64,000 nucleotides of DNA from Setophaga petechia (taxonomy: Eukaryota > Chordata > Aves > Passeriformes > Parulidae), in contig JANCRA010000009.1 in assembly GCA_024362935.1 (NCBI GenBank), positions 12,666,001 to 12,730,000 on the forward strand, given 5' to 3'. A model generated the notes under the pieces. That model worked only from the letters and a program-made list of their open reading frames with translations, searched no databases and was not told where the DNA came from. A program made the position numbers and the translations under genes. Below are positions 13,798 to 25,257 of the stretch, piece after piece (the stretch's first letter is position 1; every line of letters starts with the position of its first letter).

Positions 13798-16700
13798 GTT
13801 TAGGTGACTACAATGGAAGCAATTAAGACAATAACATTTTTGACTGCTAACTTCATGTCTTTTTTTGTCCATTAAAAAGCATGAAAGCAAAGCATCTCAT
13901 TTCAACAGCAGAAACATTTACCAGGATTCCTAATTAAGTCAGAGAAAAGCACACACTATTAGTATTGTCTGGAACTGATCTTTAAAGAACAGGGTCTGAA
14001 TTAGAAAACCCCAGATGGGGTCCTGATCCCTGGTTACGGTACTCCTGTTTAAATGGTGAAAGACACAAGATGATTAGTACAAACATCCCCATCTGTTCCC
14101 AGTGAGGTATGGTACTTTTTTATTATTATTATTTCTTGAAGTATATTAATACCTAAGTTGTTGTGTGCTGAAAAAATAAAACCAAAGATCGGGCAGTATT
14201 AAACAAACAGAATGTTTTTCCAGTGCTTGGGGTTGGATGCAAGAGAGTAAATTCCACAGACAGGGACAAAGTAATAGAGGTCTTAATCCTCAGAACCTAC
14301 TTCAGGGACTTCTTCTCACTTTAGAAAGGTTGAAAAGCAGCATACACTGAGACAGACAGTAACAACCTTTAAAAAGAATGGAGGTGTTACCATCTGGATT
14401 CTTAGAAATTAATATATTACTTGTATTTCATTGAATTCTTTCAAGTTGGATTTGTTACAGCAAATATTCACATAAACAGCTTTTTTTATTGTGGAATCCT
14501 TAATGTTCCAAAGAGGTTTTGAAACAAACCACTAACTTCCTAAAACAACAAAGTTAATTTTCATTCATAGGCTTCACTTTTCATAATTTTTTCTCATTTT
14601 TACTTTAGAGAACTCTATTAAGTTCTGTTCTTAGTAACAGAGCAAAGCAGATTAAAAAATACCTCAGCTTTTCTACAGGACTACATTCAACTGAAGAGGC
14701 TACCAATGGAAAAGCAAGAGGTATGTAATTAACACACATGCATGGCCTTGACTTTTAGATGTTCAATCTCTGAGGGAAAGAAAATATTCTCTTTTTTAAA
14801 GCATATATTTTACAATTCTTTAAAAGCTTTGACTCCTTCCCAGACCTGTCAGTGCTGTTCAGACCATCCAGAGGGTCTACAGAACTGGAAAATTAACACA
14901 CTTCACCACCAAGCACTATCACACTAAGACACCTTTTAAAAGTTACCTCAGTTTTCCCTTACCACCTAGTTTCAAAACTGACTGAAAGCCTCCAATATTC
15001 TCTCAGTCTGTCCAAAGATTATTTCAGGTTGCAGTATTGACATTTTGTGTTAAGAGTAAAAACACCATTACTTTAGGTATCTGTTAAAAGAAGAATGATA
15101 CTGACAAGTGGTAAGATAATATTCCACATATCAGAACTACTTTTTGAGTCTAAAAAGGAACTTCTCTAAAGGCAGTAGGAAAGATATACCTCCTTATTTC
15201 TTGGCATAATATTTGGGGCAAGCAATATAAAGGGACAGGGATATTACAGTGAAACTGATTGGGGAAAATAATGAGTTGCAGTATCACATTTTCCCTCCAT
15301 CTCCAATTTTGCATGCTTTTACTGTTCAGCTTCATATTTTCTTATTTGTTGCTCCCATGAAAATTCTCCTTCGTGCAACAAGTAGTCCTTATCACCTCTC
15401 CCAATTCAGGTTTAAAGAAATAAAAACCATCAACAACAAACACTTTTAAATGAAAATCCTTTACCTAACTAGAAGACTCATACCCATACATACACATACA
15501 CACTCTTACTCTTCTCTAAGGCTATAAATTGTGTGACTGAAGGAAAAAGGCATAACCTGAAAGCCTGGTAGAAAGCAACATATCCCAAAAGAAAATGCAT
15601 CTCTCCAAATTTACAGAAGGTAACAGAACCTCCTGTTCTACAGATAAAAATGGATAATGCCTGAGGTTATGCCCATATTTCATTACTGCGCTTTTCCAAG
15701 TGCTAGCAATGACTGTTGGCTTTTATATGGTTAATTACAGCTTAATAACAACTTAAGTGACTTACTCTTCAGTCCATAGGTAAGCATGTTAGATAAAGTC
15801 TAAATTCATTATTTGCAAGAGAAAAAAGAAGTTGCATACAAGTGCTAAACATATGATTTTTCCATTTTAATTTATCTAGCTGTTTCATCAAAACCTGAAC
15901 CATAGTTTATTCAGTCTGTATAAGAAAGAGGATGCAATAAACACATAGGCAAATACTCCATTATAGTATCTATATAAAAAATCCCAAACAAAACACCACA
16001 CCCCACCCAGACACATCCATATCCCCCCCAACCCTACAATAATTAAGTTCAACCTTGCTTCAGACATAGACACAAGATGTCATGCAAGTGCTGAAGTACT
16101 AAACTACTTTCTTCAGCAGTGCACCGTTTCAAAGGCTGTGATGAACACGATACACACACCTCTGCTAAACCACCCTACCTGATGGCCTGTCACTGTCAGT
16201 CTTCCTTCAGGCTCTCTGAGCATGGCATACATTCAGATCTTTCACTTCTTTTTGAGGAGTTACTTTACACAGTATAATATCTAGCATAACTGTACTACAT
16301 ACAAAACTTACCAGGCAAAATTTTTACCACCCAAAAAATGAACTCCACTAGTGTGAAAGGGTAAAACCTGAAAGAATGCATGTCATCTTACTCCCTTCCC
16401 AAAACGTGATTTGACACTCATTTTCAACCATAAAGCCACTCAAATTTTCAACGCTCCTTCTACTCCATCCCCAGCGAAGAGAAATCAATTACAGCCAAAG
16501 CACCTACCCGGCAAGCACAAAACAAAGACCAACACGAGAACGCTTCAGCAGTTGCGTTAAATGGGAAAACACAACGCCTAACTAAATAATCACAGCTCTC
16601 AGAAAGCAACCGCGCAGCAAGCAAGCACAAAAGTCGGAATAAGGCTTGCAAGACAAAATCCAGCTCTGTAAGAACCAGTCTGCTGCAGCTAATTTTCCAG

Positions 16701-16880
16701 GACTGTTCACCGTCATTAATTGTTGATTTGTTTTAAAGAACAGATAGTGATTTATTTGCAGCAGGATGAAGTTACGGACCTAAATTCCTGACCGGAGGCT
16801 CTCAACGTAAACAACACATAACCTATAAATTAACCATTCTCCATCTGGCAATTCAAATGTAAAATTCATAGTTTTCCATC
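13798..16880. other. Unannotated intronic stretch next to promoter
   Basis: I find no exon or repeat family that I can name. The stretch grows less AT-rich towards the CpG island on its right. The sequence at 15960-16050 has homopolymer C-runs on the plus strand but no coding support. Confidence 0.45.
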
Positions 16881-18130
16881 TACCAGGCGGCGGCAACCGC
16901 CCCCCCACAGCTCCCCCCTGTCCTCCCTTCTCGAGCGCTTTCTAACAGAGCCTGATGCAAAGTAGGAGGGGAAAAGAAAGAGGAGGAAAGGAAGGGGGCA
17001 AAAAAAAAAAAAAAGCTAAGCCAGCATGAAAGAGCCGGGCTCGCACACAAGTAGGGACCCAGCACACCGCGGTCTCTTCCCGCTGAGGAGCGCTGCGAAG
17101 TGCGGCGCGGAGAGAGCGAAGCGGGCGGGGAGGGGACGGGGATGTCCCCGCGCTCAGCCCGGGCAGCAGGCGCGGGGCGGCGGGAGCCCTGTGCTGCCCC
17201 GCGGAGCGGGGACCGGGCCGGCTGCCCGGGGCGGGCAGCGAGGGAGGGGACGCCCGGGGCAGGGAGGAAAGGGACACCCGGGAAGCCGCGATCACTCACT
17301 CACTCACTCATAGCCACGGGCGAGCAGCCTCCCCGCCCCCCCTCCCCGCCACTTCGCGCCGCGAGGAGCCACCAGCGCTGGGCGCGACACCGCCCGCCGG
17401 GCCACCGGGGCGAGGGGGTGACTCCCGGGCCCCCGCGCACCCCAGCCAAGGTCACCCCATCGCCCGGGGTGCCGGGCGGGAGGGGGGGAAAATTTAGTAT
17501 TTGACGGCGGCCACGGAAAAGGGGGGAGGGGAGCAGCCCCGCGGAGGGGCGAGGGGGATGGGAAGGGGGAGCTTCACCACGGGCCGGGGGGAGCTCTGCC
17601 CTCCCGCTGCCGGTCTACTCCCCGTCCCCCTTCAGCGCTGGCCGCGGAGCTCGGTCCGGGCGGGCACCCCTCACGCCCCCGGGAAGGGAAAATGGAGCGG
17701 GGACGGGGTGGGGGTATCCGCGGCCGAGGTGCCGCGCTCCTTACCCCGCCGCAGCCGCGCCGCCTCGCCTCGCTGGTCGCAGGCGGGTCCGCTCCGCGCT
17801 GCCGCCGCTCCGGGCTCGGAGAGGCGCTGCCGCCACCGCCGCCGCCGCCGCAGCCAATCGCCGCCAGCCCCCTCCCCTTCCGCAGCTCGCCCCGGTCCCC
17901 CTGCCGGCTTCAAAATGGCGCCAACTCGTCTCCGGCTGCTCCAATGGAAGCGCCGAGGGGAGCGAACGCGGCCAGCGCGGGGCAGCAGCGCCCCCTGCCG
18001 GCCCGCGCGGGCAGCACCCGCGGCCCGGCCCGGCCCGGCCCGGCCGGGGCTGAGGGTGGGCCCGGGCCGGCCCCCGCTGATGAGCGCTCTGTGGGCGGCT
18101 GGGCCGAGCGCTTCCCCAAAACGATGAATT
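16880..18130 (-). promoter_or_regulatory. PDS5B: CpG island, inferred PDS5B promoter
   Basis: GC- and CpG-dense sequence here contrasts sharply with its surroundings. It contains GCC-type triplet runs near 17829-17850, a GGCCC pentamer run near 18020-18045 and a CACT run at 17294-17312. CCAAT boxes are visible at 17854-17858 and 17941-17945. The sequence GGCGCCATTTTG on the minus strand (17911-17924 region) has a YY1-type core. YY1 elements of this sort commonly sit just downstream of a start site, which would put transcription at roughly 17930-17950 going left. PDS5B is a cohesin-associated HEAT-repeat protein. The assignment rests on known head-to-head synteny with N4BP2L2, not on any PDS5B coding sequence in the window. 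Confidence 0.6.
17745..17945 (-). other. PDS5B: Candidate non-coding exon 1 of PDS5B
   Basis: On the minus strand the sequence GGCGGG is followed by GTAAGG, a strong 5' splice site, with the exon ending at 17745 and the intron GT at 17744-17743. An exon running left from a start near 17940 to this site would be about 200 nt of 5' untranslated sequence with no coding start. Human PDS5B also has an untranslated first exon, as I recall. The start is inferred from the YY1-like element only. The 67-codon open frame on this strand is probably by chance in GC-rich sequence. Confidence 0.45.
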
Positions 18131-18332
18131 ACTAAAGGATTGTTATGACAAAATAAGGAATAAAGTCGCTTAATTGCGGAGAAAGAGCAGAAAAAGTAGC
18201 GTAAGTCACTCATCTAGCCCTTTGCTCTTGCTTCAGCAAGTGTAAGAGTTTGAGGGGTGTCCTTACAGGAAAATGCAAACAGAAAAGCAGTGTGGCTTCT
18301 TCTCACCACTACAGCTAAAAGGCTTCATTTAT

Positions 18333-18560
18333 TGTAGAATCATATTCTAAGTTGAAAAGAACCCATGAGGATCATCGAGTCCAACACCTGGCCCTGCACA
18401 GCACCATCCCCAAGAGTCACACCATGTGCCAGAGAGTGTTGTCCAAACTCTTCCTGAACTCTGGCAGGCTTGGTGCTGTGACCACTTCCCTGGGGAGCCT
18501 GTTCCATAGCCCAACTACCCTGTGGAAGAAGACCTTTCTCCTGATGCATCTGGACAGCAT
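18333..18560 (-). mobile_element. CR1 LINE 3' fragment, reverse orientation
   Basis: The sequence begins TAGAATCATATTCTAAGTTG and continues through GGATCATCGAGTCCAACACC and GGGGAGCCTGTTCCATAGCC, which is the reverse complement of a CR1 tail. It sits 200 bases beyond the CpG island. The open frames across it on both strands come from the repeat. Confidence 0.85.
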
Positions 18561-19220
18561 GTGAATGTTTAGAAGATTATGGTGCAAAAAACACAAATCA
18601 CACTCAACAGATCTGCTGGAATATACCCTCGGCTTTATCCAGTGCGAGAAAAACACTTTGACAGACTGTTAGCCACTACATTGTAACTAGTGGTTTAAAT
18701 CTTTCAGTAGGTCCCCTCAGGCTTTCTGAACTTGCTAGTACATTGTACGGAGCATGCCTTAACTTCATTCAGTGCTAAACTACCTCATTGTCTAATGCAG
18801 ACTACCTCAGCCCAACCAGAACTATTACATACAAATCACTTTTCAGCCCTCGGAACTCCCCTTGTTCGTATTTTTTTCCCCCAGTGACTTATATTTAGTC
18901 CACTCCTTCTAGGAAAAAAAGAAAAAGTAAAAACGTAGAGACATAAAAGAGAGAAAGGTTGTCTGACAATTTTATATTGGGAAGGATCCTGGACTTGGAG
19001 TCAAGATATAACTTTTTGATGCAGGTTGAACAATTTCCCCTCAATTCCCCCATTGCTGTCTATCTGGGCTCACCAACTATTAAAGCCTTAGATTGGAGAA
19101 CACATCCTTTCCCAGCAGACCACTTTCAGATGTGTGCAGGGATACTTACAAAGCAGCCGAAAACCGAAACACTTTTTGAACTCTCCTAACACTGCTATTG
19201 AAATTGCAAAACCCAGCGTA
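18561..19220. other. Unannotated spacer
   Basis: This is AT-rich spacer between a CR1 copy and the orphan CpG-rich block. I see no gene or family of repeat in it. Confidence 0.4.
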
Positions 19221-19224
19221 TGAC

Positions 19225-19680
19225 TGTGAAGTACCAGGGCGCTGAGATGCTCCGTTTTTCTGATGGAGCAGGTCACAGCAGCGCCACTTCCAGCGCCTGA
19301 TCAGGACGCCAGGAGCGGCGGACGCCCCTCGGAGCGGGGCAGGGCGCTGAATAACGGGACCTCTCCCGGCACGCTCCGCCCTTGTTTCCCTCCTGCACCG
19401 AGACCCTTCGCGACTTTGGAATCGGCTTTTCAGAGGTGGCTCCTCGCTCGTCCTTTTCCCACCCAGTGTCTGTTCCGCAGTGGCCCTGCGGAGGGAGCCC
19501 GTCCGCCGCCGCCGCTCGCTCACCGCCTTGGAAAGTGCCGGGAACCAGCGCTGTGCCTACGGGAGAGGGCAACACGCGCCCGCTTCCTTTTCCATGCGGT
19601 CCCACGGTTGCACAGTTCAAGCGGTGCCAGCCCTGGCTGTGTCCCGGGAGCAGGTTCAGCCTTTCCCCACGAGAAATGTT
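19225..19680. promoter_or_regulatory. Orphan CpG-rich block between two divergent genes
   Basis: This block of about 450 bases is much richer in G, C and CpG than the flanks. It has clusters such as GGAGCGGCGGACGCCCC and GTCCGCCGCCGCCGCTCGCT. Several overlapping frames stay open on both strands, the longest being 173 codons at 19263-19784 on the plus strand. This is expected where GC content is high and stops are rare. I recognise no protein. It could be an alternative or divergent promoter, a first exon of a non-coding transcript, or an old GC-rich insertion. Confidence 0.5.
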
Positions 19681-19883
19681 GCATCTCTCATGGAGCTGGT
19701 GACTCTAAGCAGCTAAATTTTAGGGGATTTGCCACTCCTGGAAGTGTAGGCAAGTTGTGTTACTTACAGAAGCTGTATACTTGAGAAAGATTTAAAATAT
19801 TTGTGCAAAATAAATATTTTGCTTGCAGTAGGACATATAAGGAATGTCAGTGCCACAGAACTTTCAAGACCAGATCTTTTACA

Positions 19884-20580
19884 CATAGAATCATTTAAGG
19901 TTGAAGAACACCTTCAAGATCTCTGTGCCCAACCATTGACTCAGCACTGCCAAGTCCACCACTAAACCATGCCCCCAAGTGCCACATTTACATGTCTTCT
20001 AAATACCTCTAGGGATGCTCACACCACTACTTCCCTGGACACCCTGTTCCAGTGCTTGACCACCCTTTCTGCGAAGAATTTTTTCCTAGTATTCTAAACC
20101 TCCACTGGCACAACTTTAAGCCATTTCCACTTTTCCTGATACTTGTTACTTGGAAGAAGAGAGTGATCCTGTCTTTAATATAACCTCCCTTCAGGCAGTT
20201 ATAGAGAGCAATAAGACCCCCACAGTCTCCTTTTGCCCAGACTAAACAACCCCAGCTCCTTCACTTGCTCCCCAGAAGACTTGTGCTCCAGATTGTGTGT
20301 GCTGAAGACAATTACCACATCTCAGTGTTCGAGTGACAATGACGAACACAGTCAAAGAACACCCTTACACAGCAGTATTCTTCTCACAGCCTTCTGTCTG
20401 TAAAAACATTGTGGGAAAACAGAAGACTCCAGTGACAAGGGTCTTTTAGTCCCTACTTTATCAGATTGACAATCTCTCCCCTTGAATCATTTTAGTTCTC
20501 TTTCTAAATTTATTCTTTAAATTGTTGTGTCCTTGCAGATCAGAACTGTGCACTGTACTCAAGATAGGAGAACACTGAGA
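19884..20580 (-). mobile_element. CR1 LINE 3' region, reverse orientation
   Basis: The left end reads CATAGAATCATTTAAGGTTG, followed by CCACTAAACCATGCCCCCAA, CCCTGGACACCCTGTTCCAG and CAGACTAAACAACCCCAGCT. These are reverse-complement CR1 landmarks in the right order. A further piece, AACTGTGCACTGTACTCAAG near 20545, continues the same family, so the copy extends to about 20580 with diverged sequence between. Confidence 0.85.
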
Positions 20581-23500
20581 TTTCTCTCAGAGCAGCAAAC
20601 TGTCTTCTGTCTTGCTCTCAGTACTATTCCTGATGACACCTTACATCTCTGTTGTTCAGCATTTGGTTTTTTGGGTTTTGTTTTTTTTTTTGGTTGTTGT
20701 TGCTGTTTCAAAGTTTTCAGAGAGCTGACATCAGCAACTTCAAGATTCCATTAACTTAGACTTCCAGGTTTGACAGGTAATTCTATGATTTACCTTATGT
20801 TTATCTGCTTCTCAAAGCCTATCTTTTTACCCACCCCATTTTATGAGGCCTTCTGGAGTTCTTTACACCAGCATCTGATTACCTGAAAGAGTTTAAACAT
20901 CCTGAAAGTATCATTCTGTGTGCATTCCCTTTTCTGGGTCATTAATGAAAATCAAAGATTGTTGCATAAAACAACATAAGTAAGCCCAAACATTTCTGGG
21001 AGAGAGATTTGCTAACTTTTCTCCACCTGAGAAAGTAACCAAAAGTACTCTCTGCTTCCATCCTTCAACCATATTTCCAACTAAGCATAGGACATTTACT
21101 TCAATTCCAAATTTGTTTGACAACTTTTAGTAAGAAAGCTGCACAAATGCTCTTTAAAAATACAAGTATGTTCCCTGGTTTGTCCTTGTCCATGCACTTC
21201 CTGACTCACAAACCTGCTGGAAGTCTGTGATTGTGTCACTATCTCCCTTCACAGAAACTACACTGGCCCTTTCCCAACACATTGTCTTTATCCACTGGCC
21301 CTGTGATCATACTCTTCTATGGAATTGGCCTTTTAGTGTATGTACAAACAACTGTCAAGGTAATATCAGGTTTGTGAAAATGATACTTTTGTTTCCAGCA
21401 TAGATACTTCTCTCTGTTTCCCTTTTAATTGTGACTCTAAAACAATTGCATCAAAAGTATACTAGTAGCAAAACAATTCAGATTAAATATATGTAATTTA
21501 CATACTGAGCCCTCCACACTGGAAGGGACCTTTGACATATAGGAGGGAGGCTTTCTACTTGCAGGTGTAGTGATTTGACTCAGAGAAAGAAAAATTTATT
21601 CTCTTATTGGTGTTCCTCTTCAACTAAATAGCTGATAATATTATGAACATGAGTTAACTTTGCAACTAATTTTAGTATCTCATATGTCTCTTAAGTAATT
21701 TGCAAGGAAGCCACATGGAAACGATGACTTTAGATGACTGGAATTTTTAGACTCTTACTGTCTGTGTGTGTGCTGCTTCCAACACTGTCTCCTTGTAAAC
21801 AAAAATCAAACAGCTGAATAAGACAGTGATGCTCAGAATCTATTAGCTTCAATATATGTGCAATATAAATTTTGAAGTTTAAAAGTACTACTTTCATCTT
21901 AGTGCTAACAAGCCTGACTCCACCAGAAATATCTATTTGTGCCTGTCTTGTGGCTGTTTTTTAACAGGAAGACAAGAGTCATTAAGCACTATATGAAATT
22001 TCACAAAAACAAGCAAACCAAACTAAACAAAACCCAACAAGAACAAAACCATAGAGAGGATATGAGGATGTGATGTTATTCTTCAGGGTGAAGACTGCAG
22101 AAAGCCTTCAACTCCACCTGCTCATCTGCTTCCTTCATTAACTAGTTAATATCTATACTGGGACACCATTAAGATTAAATGACCTACTAAAGTAAGTCAG
22201 TCTATTAAAGCAAGAAGCATTACCCCCTCACAAAACATGTCCTCACCAATCAGCTGTAGATGTTATCTTTATCTCTGACTTCTTCCTAAAGAGATCATGG
22301 CCTAGTTGGAGGCATGCATAGGAACAGAACAATAAAATGCTTCGTGTTACAGTAGCCACAGAAGAAAAACATAATTTAGATTTTTAATGTCCTAAAACAG
22401 AATCTGTCTCTTCAGTGCAGTCAGGAAGTGATGGTGTATATTTTGCTACCAAGTAAGGCATACTTTATGCCTTAACAAATCAAGCCATCTTGCCATCTGA
22501 TAGGAATAGGTTAGAGAGCATTAATACACAAACCTTTCATCTTCCAAATCTGTTATTGGGTTTTTTAATAGTTTCTTTAAATTCTAGTATGACTTAACAG
22601 CTGTTTTGTTGCTAAATGTCATGGAATCTTTTTGCTGACCACATTTGCACAATGTATTCCTACAATTTAGCATGAATATAACCTATGGAAGCCAGCATCT
22701 AAAAAATCACAGTAGAAAGGGGAAAAAATTATTCTTTCTTTCCCTGGTGATTAGCTCAGCTTGTCAGTGAATTAAATTAGTTTCTCCTCTGAGTTACCTA
22801 GAATTGATTTAAGAGCTCTCCATCCTTAATTGAGATGTAGGATAGGAGGTGGGAGAGGATAGTACATAACTTGCATATTCTTAAGCAATGGCATTAGCAT
22901 AACAAAATGGGAAAAATTAAGAACTTTGTACTCTAAATTGTGTCTGTAAAGTGAGCATCTCACTAGTTCAGCTTTAAGAAATCAAATAAAAGTAATTTCA
23001 GGTAAAAGCTGAGTGGCTAAAACAAACAAGAATTTGACCAAACCAAGAGGATGTCAATATGGACATAACTAAGCAAGTAGCACTAAACTTTCATAGTGTT
23101 TGATAACTTCTTTCCTTTTGCTTAAAAATTAGTATATTAAGCATTAAATACTTGAACGTATTGTTCACCATAAAGTGCTGGGTATTTTTAGTTGCTATTA
23201 CTGGTGCTTGCTTTCTTCTACTCACACTTTTTGCTTTTACCATTCCCCTGTCTGCTGTCTGTTTAAAGCTCCGTACTTTAATGTCCCATTGAATTTCCGC
23301 TCAGTCTCCTTCATTTTCATGTAAATGGGAGATGCTATTTAGAGAGTCCCTCAGACTAAGCAGTGACTGGACCTTCACCTTGAGTGTCAGCTTCCTAGAA
23401 ACTCCCCATGCTCTACTTTGAAAGACATGAATTGTTTGGAATCCCGTTTCCTTGGCTGGCTTTCACAACCCAAAATCTCAGCTTTGTTGTGGGCCAGCAG

Positions 23501-24125
23501 TTGTTATATTGTCTGGAGCACTCTGTCTTAAAAGTTAAATCTCTTCCATTCTTTTGGTACTGTTTTGCTGCAGCACTTGAGACTTAAATCATAGAACAAG
23601 TATTATGTATTATATATTATGCCTTACTATCAAGAAAAAGTCTATGCATCATGCAGATTTCAGATAAAAATAATTAAATGAAAGGTTTCACGAACCTCCA
23701 AAATAAACTTAACTAGTTGTTACTTTCATTCTTGCCCCACTATTTTTATCTCCAAAAGGATTCATCCAGTACCAGAAGGGAATCAAATAACAATATTTAA
23801 ATTACAAAGTAGTTATATCATAGTCAAAAGAAATATTAATCTAGCCATGACTTAAACATCACTTGCTACAATCTGTTGAATATATAAAATAATACTCCTA
23901 TCTCACATAATCAGCAGGCTACCTGGAATATTTTTTTTTTGTTTGTAAAAATTTATAACTTTATCAAAACTCTAATTCTTAAGTTAATTTTCAAGTTGAA
24001 GTTTGAAAATAAAAACCTTCATATAATCTGTGAAAATTAATAAGCAAAAAGCTCTTACTGTATTTTTACCACTGAAACTTTGATGTGACGTTTCCATACC
24101 AGAATTCCTCTTTGTAATATATAAG
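20581..24125. other. Unannotated intergenic stretch
   Basis: I find no gene or identifiable repeat in this AT-rich spacer. A T/G-rich run lies just left of it at 20666-20712. Nothing supports an RNA gene. Confidence 0.45.
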
Positions 24126-24690
24126 TGTTATAAATGATCGAATGGGTAGCGAAATTTATAAAAAAAATTAACAAAGATTTATTAGATCGATAACAAAAAA
24201 AATAGAATTTCGAAAGACCACCACAGCCAAGACAGTGTCAGCCCTGGGTGAACCGAGATCCGACTGACAAAGCGCCAGCGTTTCCCCAGTGGTTCACCCC
24301 GAATGCTTCAAGCAGCCAGCTCATATACAGTTTATTCTGCCTGAGGCAGGGATGACCAAACGTTTCTTTGTATCTCTTCACACGTAGAACTGGATCCATA
24401 CATGTGCAGGAACAGACAAAGGTAGGTCCAGGGGTCCAGACGGATGTGTGAGCACCTCGGTGGGGTCTGTATTCCTATGGAGCAGAGTGATGACCGTCCT
24501 TAAGTATGGTAGATGTAATATTTCCAGGTGCAGGTCCCGTGAGTGATTCAGACATTCCACGGAAATTATCAATCATGGCCCAGGAAGGTTTCTTTCATAC
24601 GCTAACAGACTTGATATTATCTTAACGTTGACCGGGAACTAATTGAATAAAAATGAGACTCTGCTCCCAGCCAGGGTGATCACAGACACA
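24126..24690 (-). mobile_element. Probable LTR, reverse orientation
   Basis: This block differs in base composition from its flanks. Read on the minus strand it has AATAAA-type signals, then a GT-rich stretch, and it ends in CATTTATAACA, giving a terminal CA. The plus-strand left edge is TGTTATAAAT. The right edge is uncertain; GGTGATCACA near 24690 is one candidate. I could not find a target duplication. I recognise the general style of an avian endogenous retrovirus LTR but not the family. Confidence 0.5.
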
Positions 24691-24955
24691 CCTTAGATTC
24701 TACAATATTTTATACACATATATAGCATGAACTATCTCTACCATATACTACAAAAGCTTCAGAAAAACAATTTGGCAAGCAGCATTCCTGGTTTGTTGAG
24801 TAAACCAGTTCTCTTTAAAGTTCACCAGAATTTCTCCCTAGAGATAGCTTGATTTAAAGTCAAAGAATTATGCAACAGTATTTCTTAAATCATCTTGAAG
24901 CCTCACTTTTTGAAACACGATTTAGTAAAGCGACAAGACAATCTATGACCCAAGG

Positions 24956-25251
24956 TGTCACCCTGGTTTTTTAAGATTTTCTAAGCCTTCTGATGTTGAC
25001 ATTCCTGTAGGGAACTTTCTCACGGACTTTTTTTGTAAATAACTTATTGTTTTGCATTCCTTTGATGGAGGAGGAGAGAGTTGATGGACTGTTGGTTTAA
25101 CCAGTGTCATTGGAGAGGTGTCACTGTCACCTGCCAATCTGCTGTCATTTTTGTAAAACTATAAATATTGGAGTCAGAAAAATAAACGTCCTTTTTTCCT
25201 TCACCTTGAGAGCGGTGGTGTGCTTGTGTTCTTTCGTGTCCTATAGCGACA
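24956..25251 (+). mobile_element. Solo ERVK-type LTR with 6-bp target duplication
   Basis: The element starts TGTCACCCTGG and ends ATAGCGACA, so it has the TG...CA ends of retroviral LTRs. It is flanked by an exact six-base duplication, CCAAGG at 24950-24955 and again at 25252-25257. Six-base duplications are typical of class II (ERVK) elements. Inside are a TATAAATA box at 25160-25167 and AATAAA at 25181-25186 in plus orientation. At 296 bases with no internal retroviral genes beside it, this is a solo LTR left by recombination. Confidence 0.9.
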
Positions 25252-25257
25252 CCAAGG

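Larger units (their letters stand above)
1..17742 (-). other. PDS5B: Inferred PDS5B intron 1 (no coding exon seen)
   Basis: This AT-rich stretch holds no exon I can support on either strand. All open frames are short, begin at random ATGs and lack plausible paired splice sites. I looked on the minus strand for the conserved amino end of PDS5B and did not find it. The stretch lies downstream, on the minus strand, of the CpG-island promoter at about 17.9 kb, so I infer it is the first intron of PDS5B. This rests on the known human order in which PDS5B and N4BP2L2 are head to head. The only recognisable content is CR1 fragments (listed separately), short A- or T-rich runs and simple repeats. It could instead be intergenic if the promoter belongs to another transcript. 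Confidence 0.45.

Noticed and set aside
1..17000. Search for PDS5B coding exons on the minus strand
   Set aside because: No stretch matching the conserved start of PDS5B was found, so no coding exon is claimed.
17026..18213. Many overlapping open frames of 60-208 codons on both strands in the first CpG island
   Set aside because: Stops are rare in GC-rich sequence. The translations are low-complexity Arg, Pro, Gly and Ala and they overlap in several frames and both strands. None resembles a known protein.
19263..19784. 173-codon frame in the orphan CpG-rich block as a protein gene
   Set aside because: No recognisable domain, composition explained by GC content, and other frames are open over the same bases. 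Kept only as a possible regulatory block.
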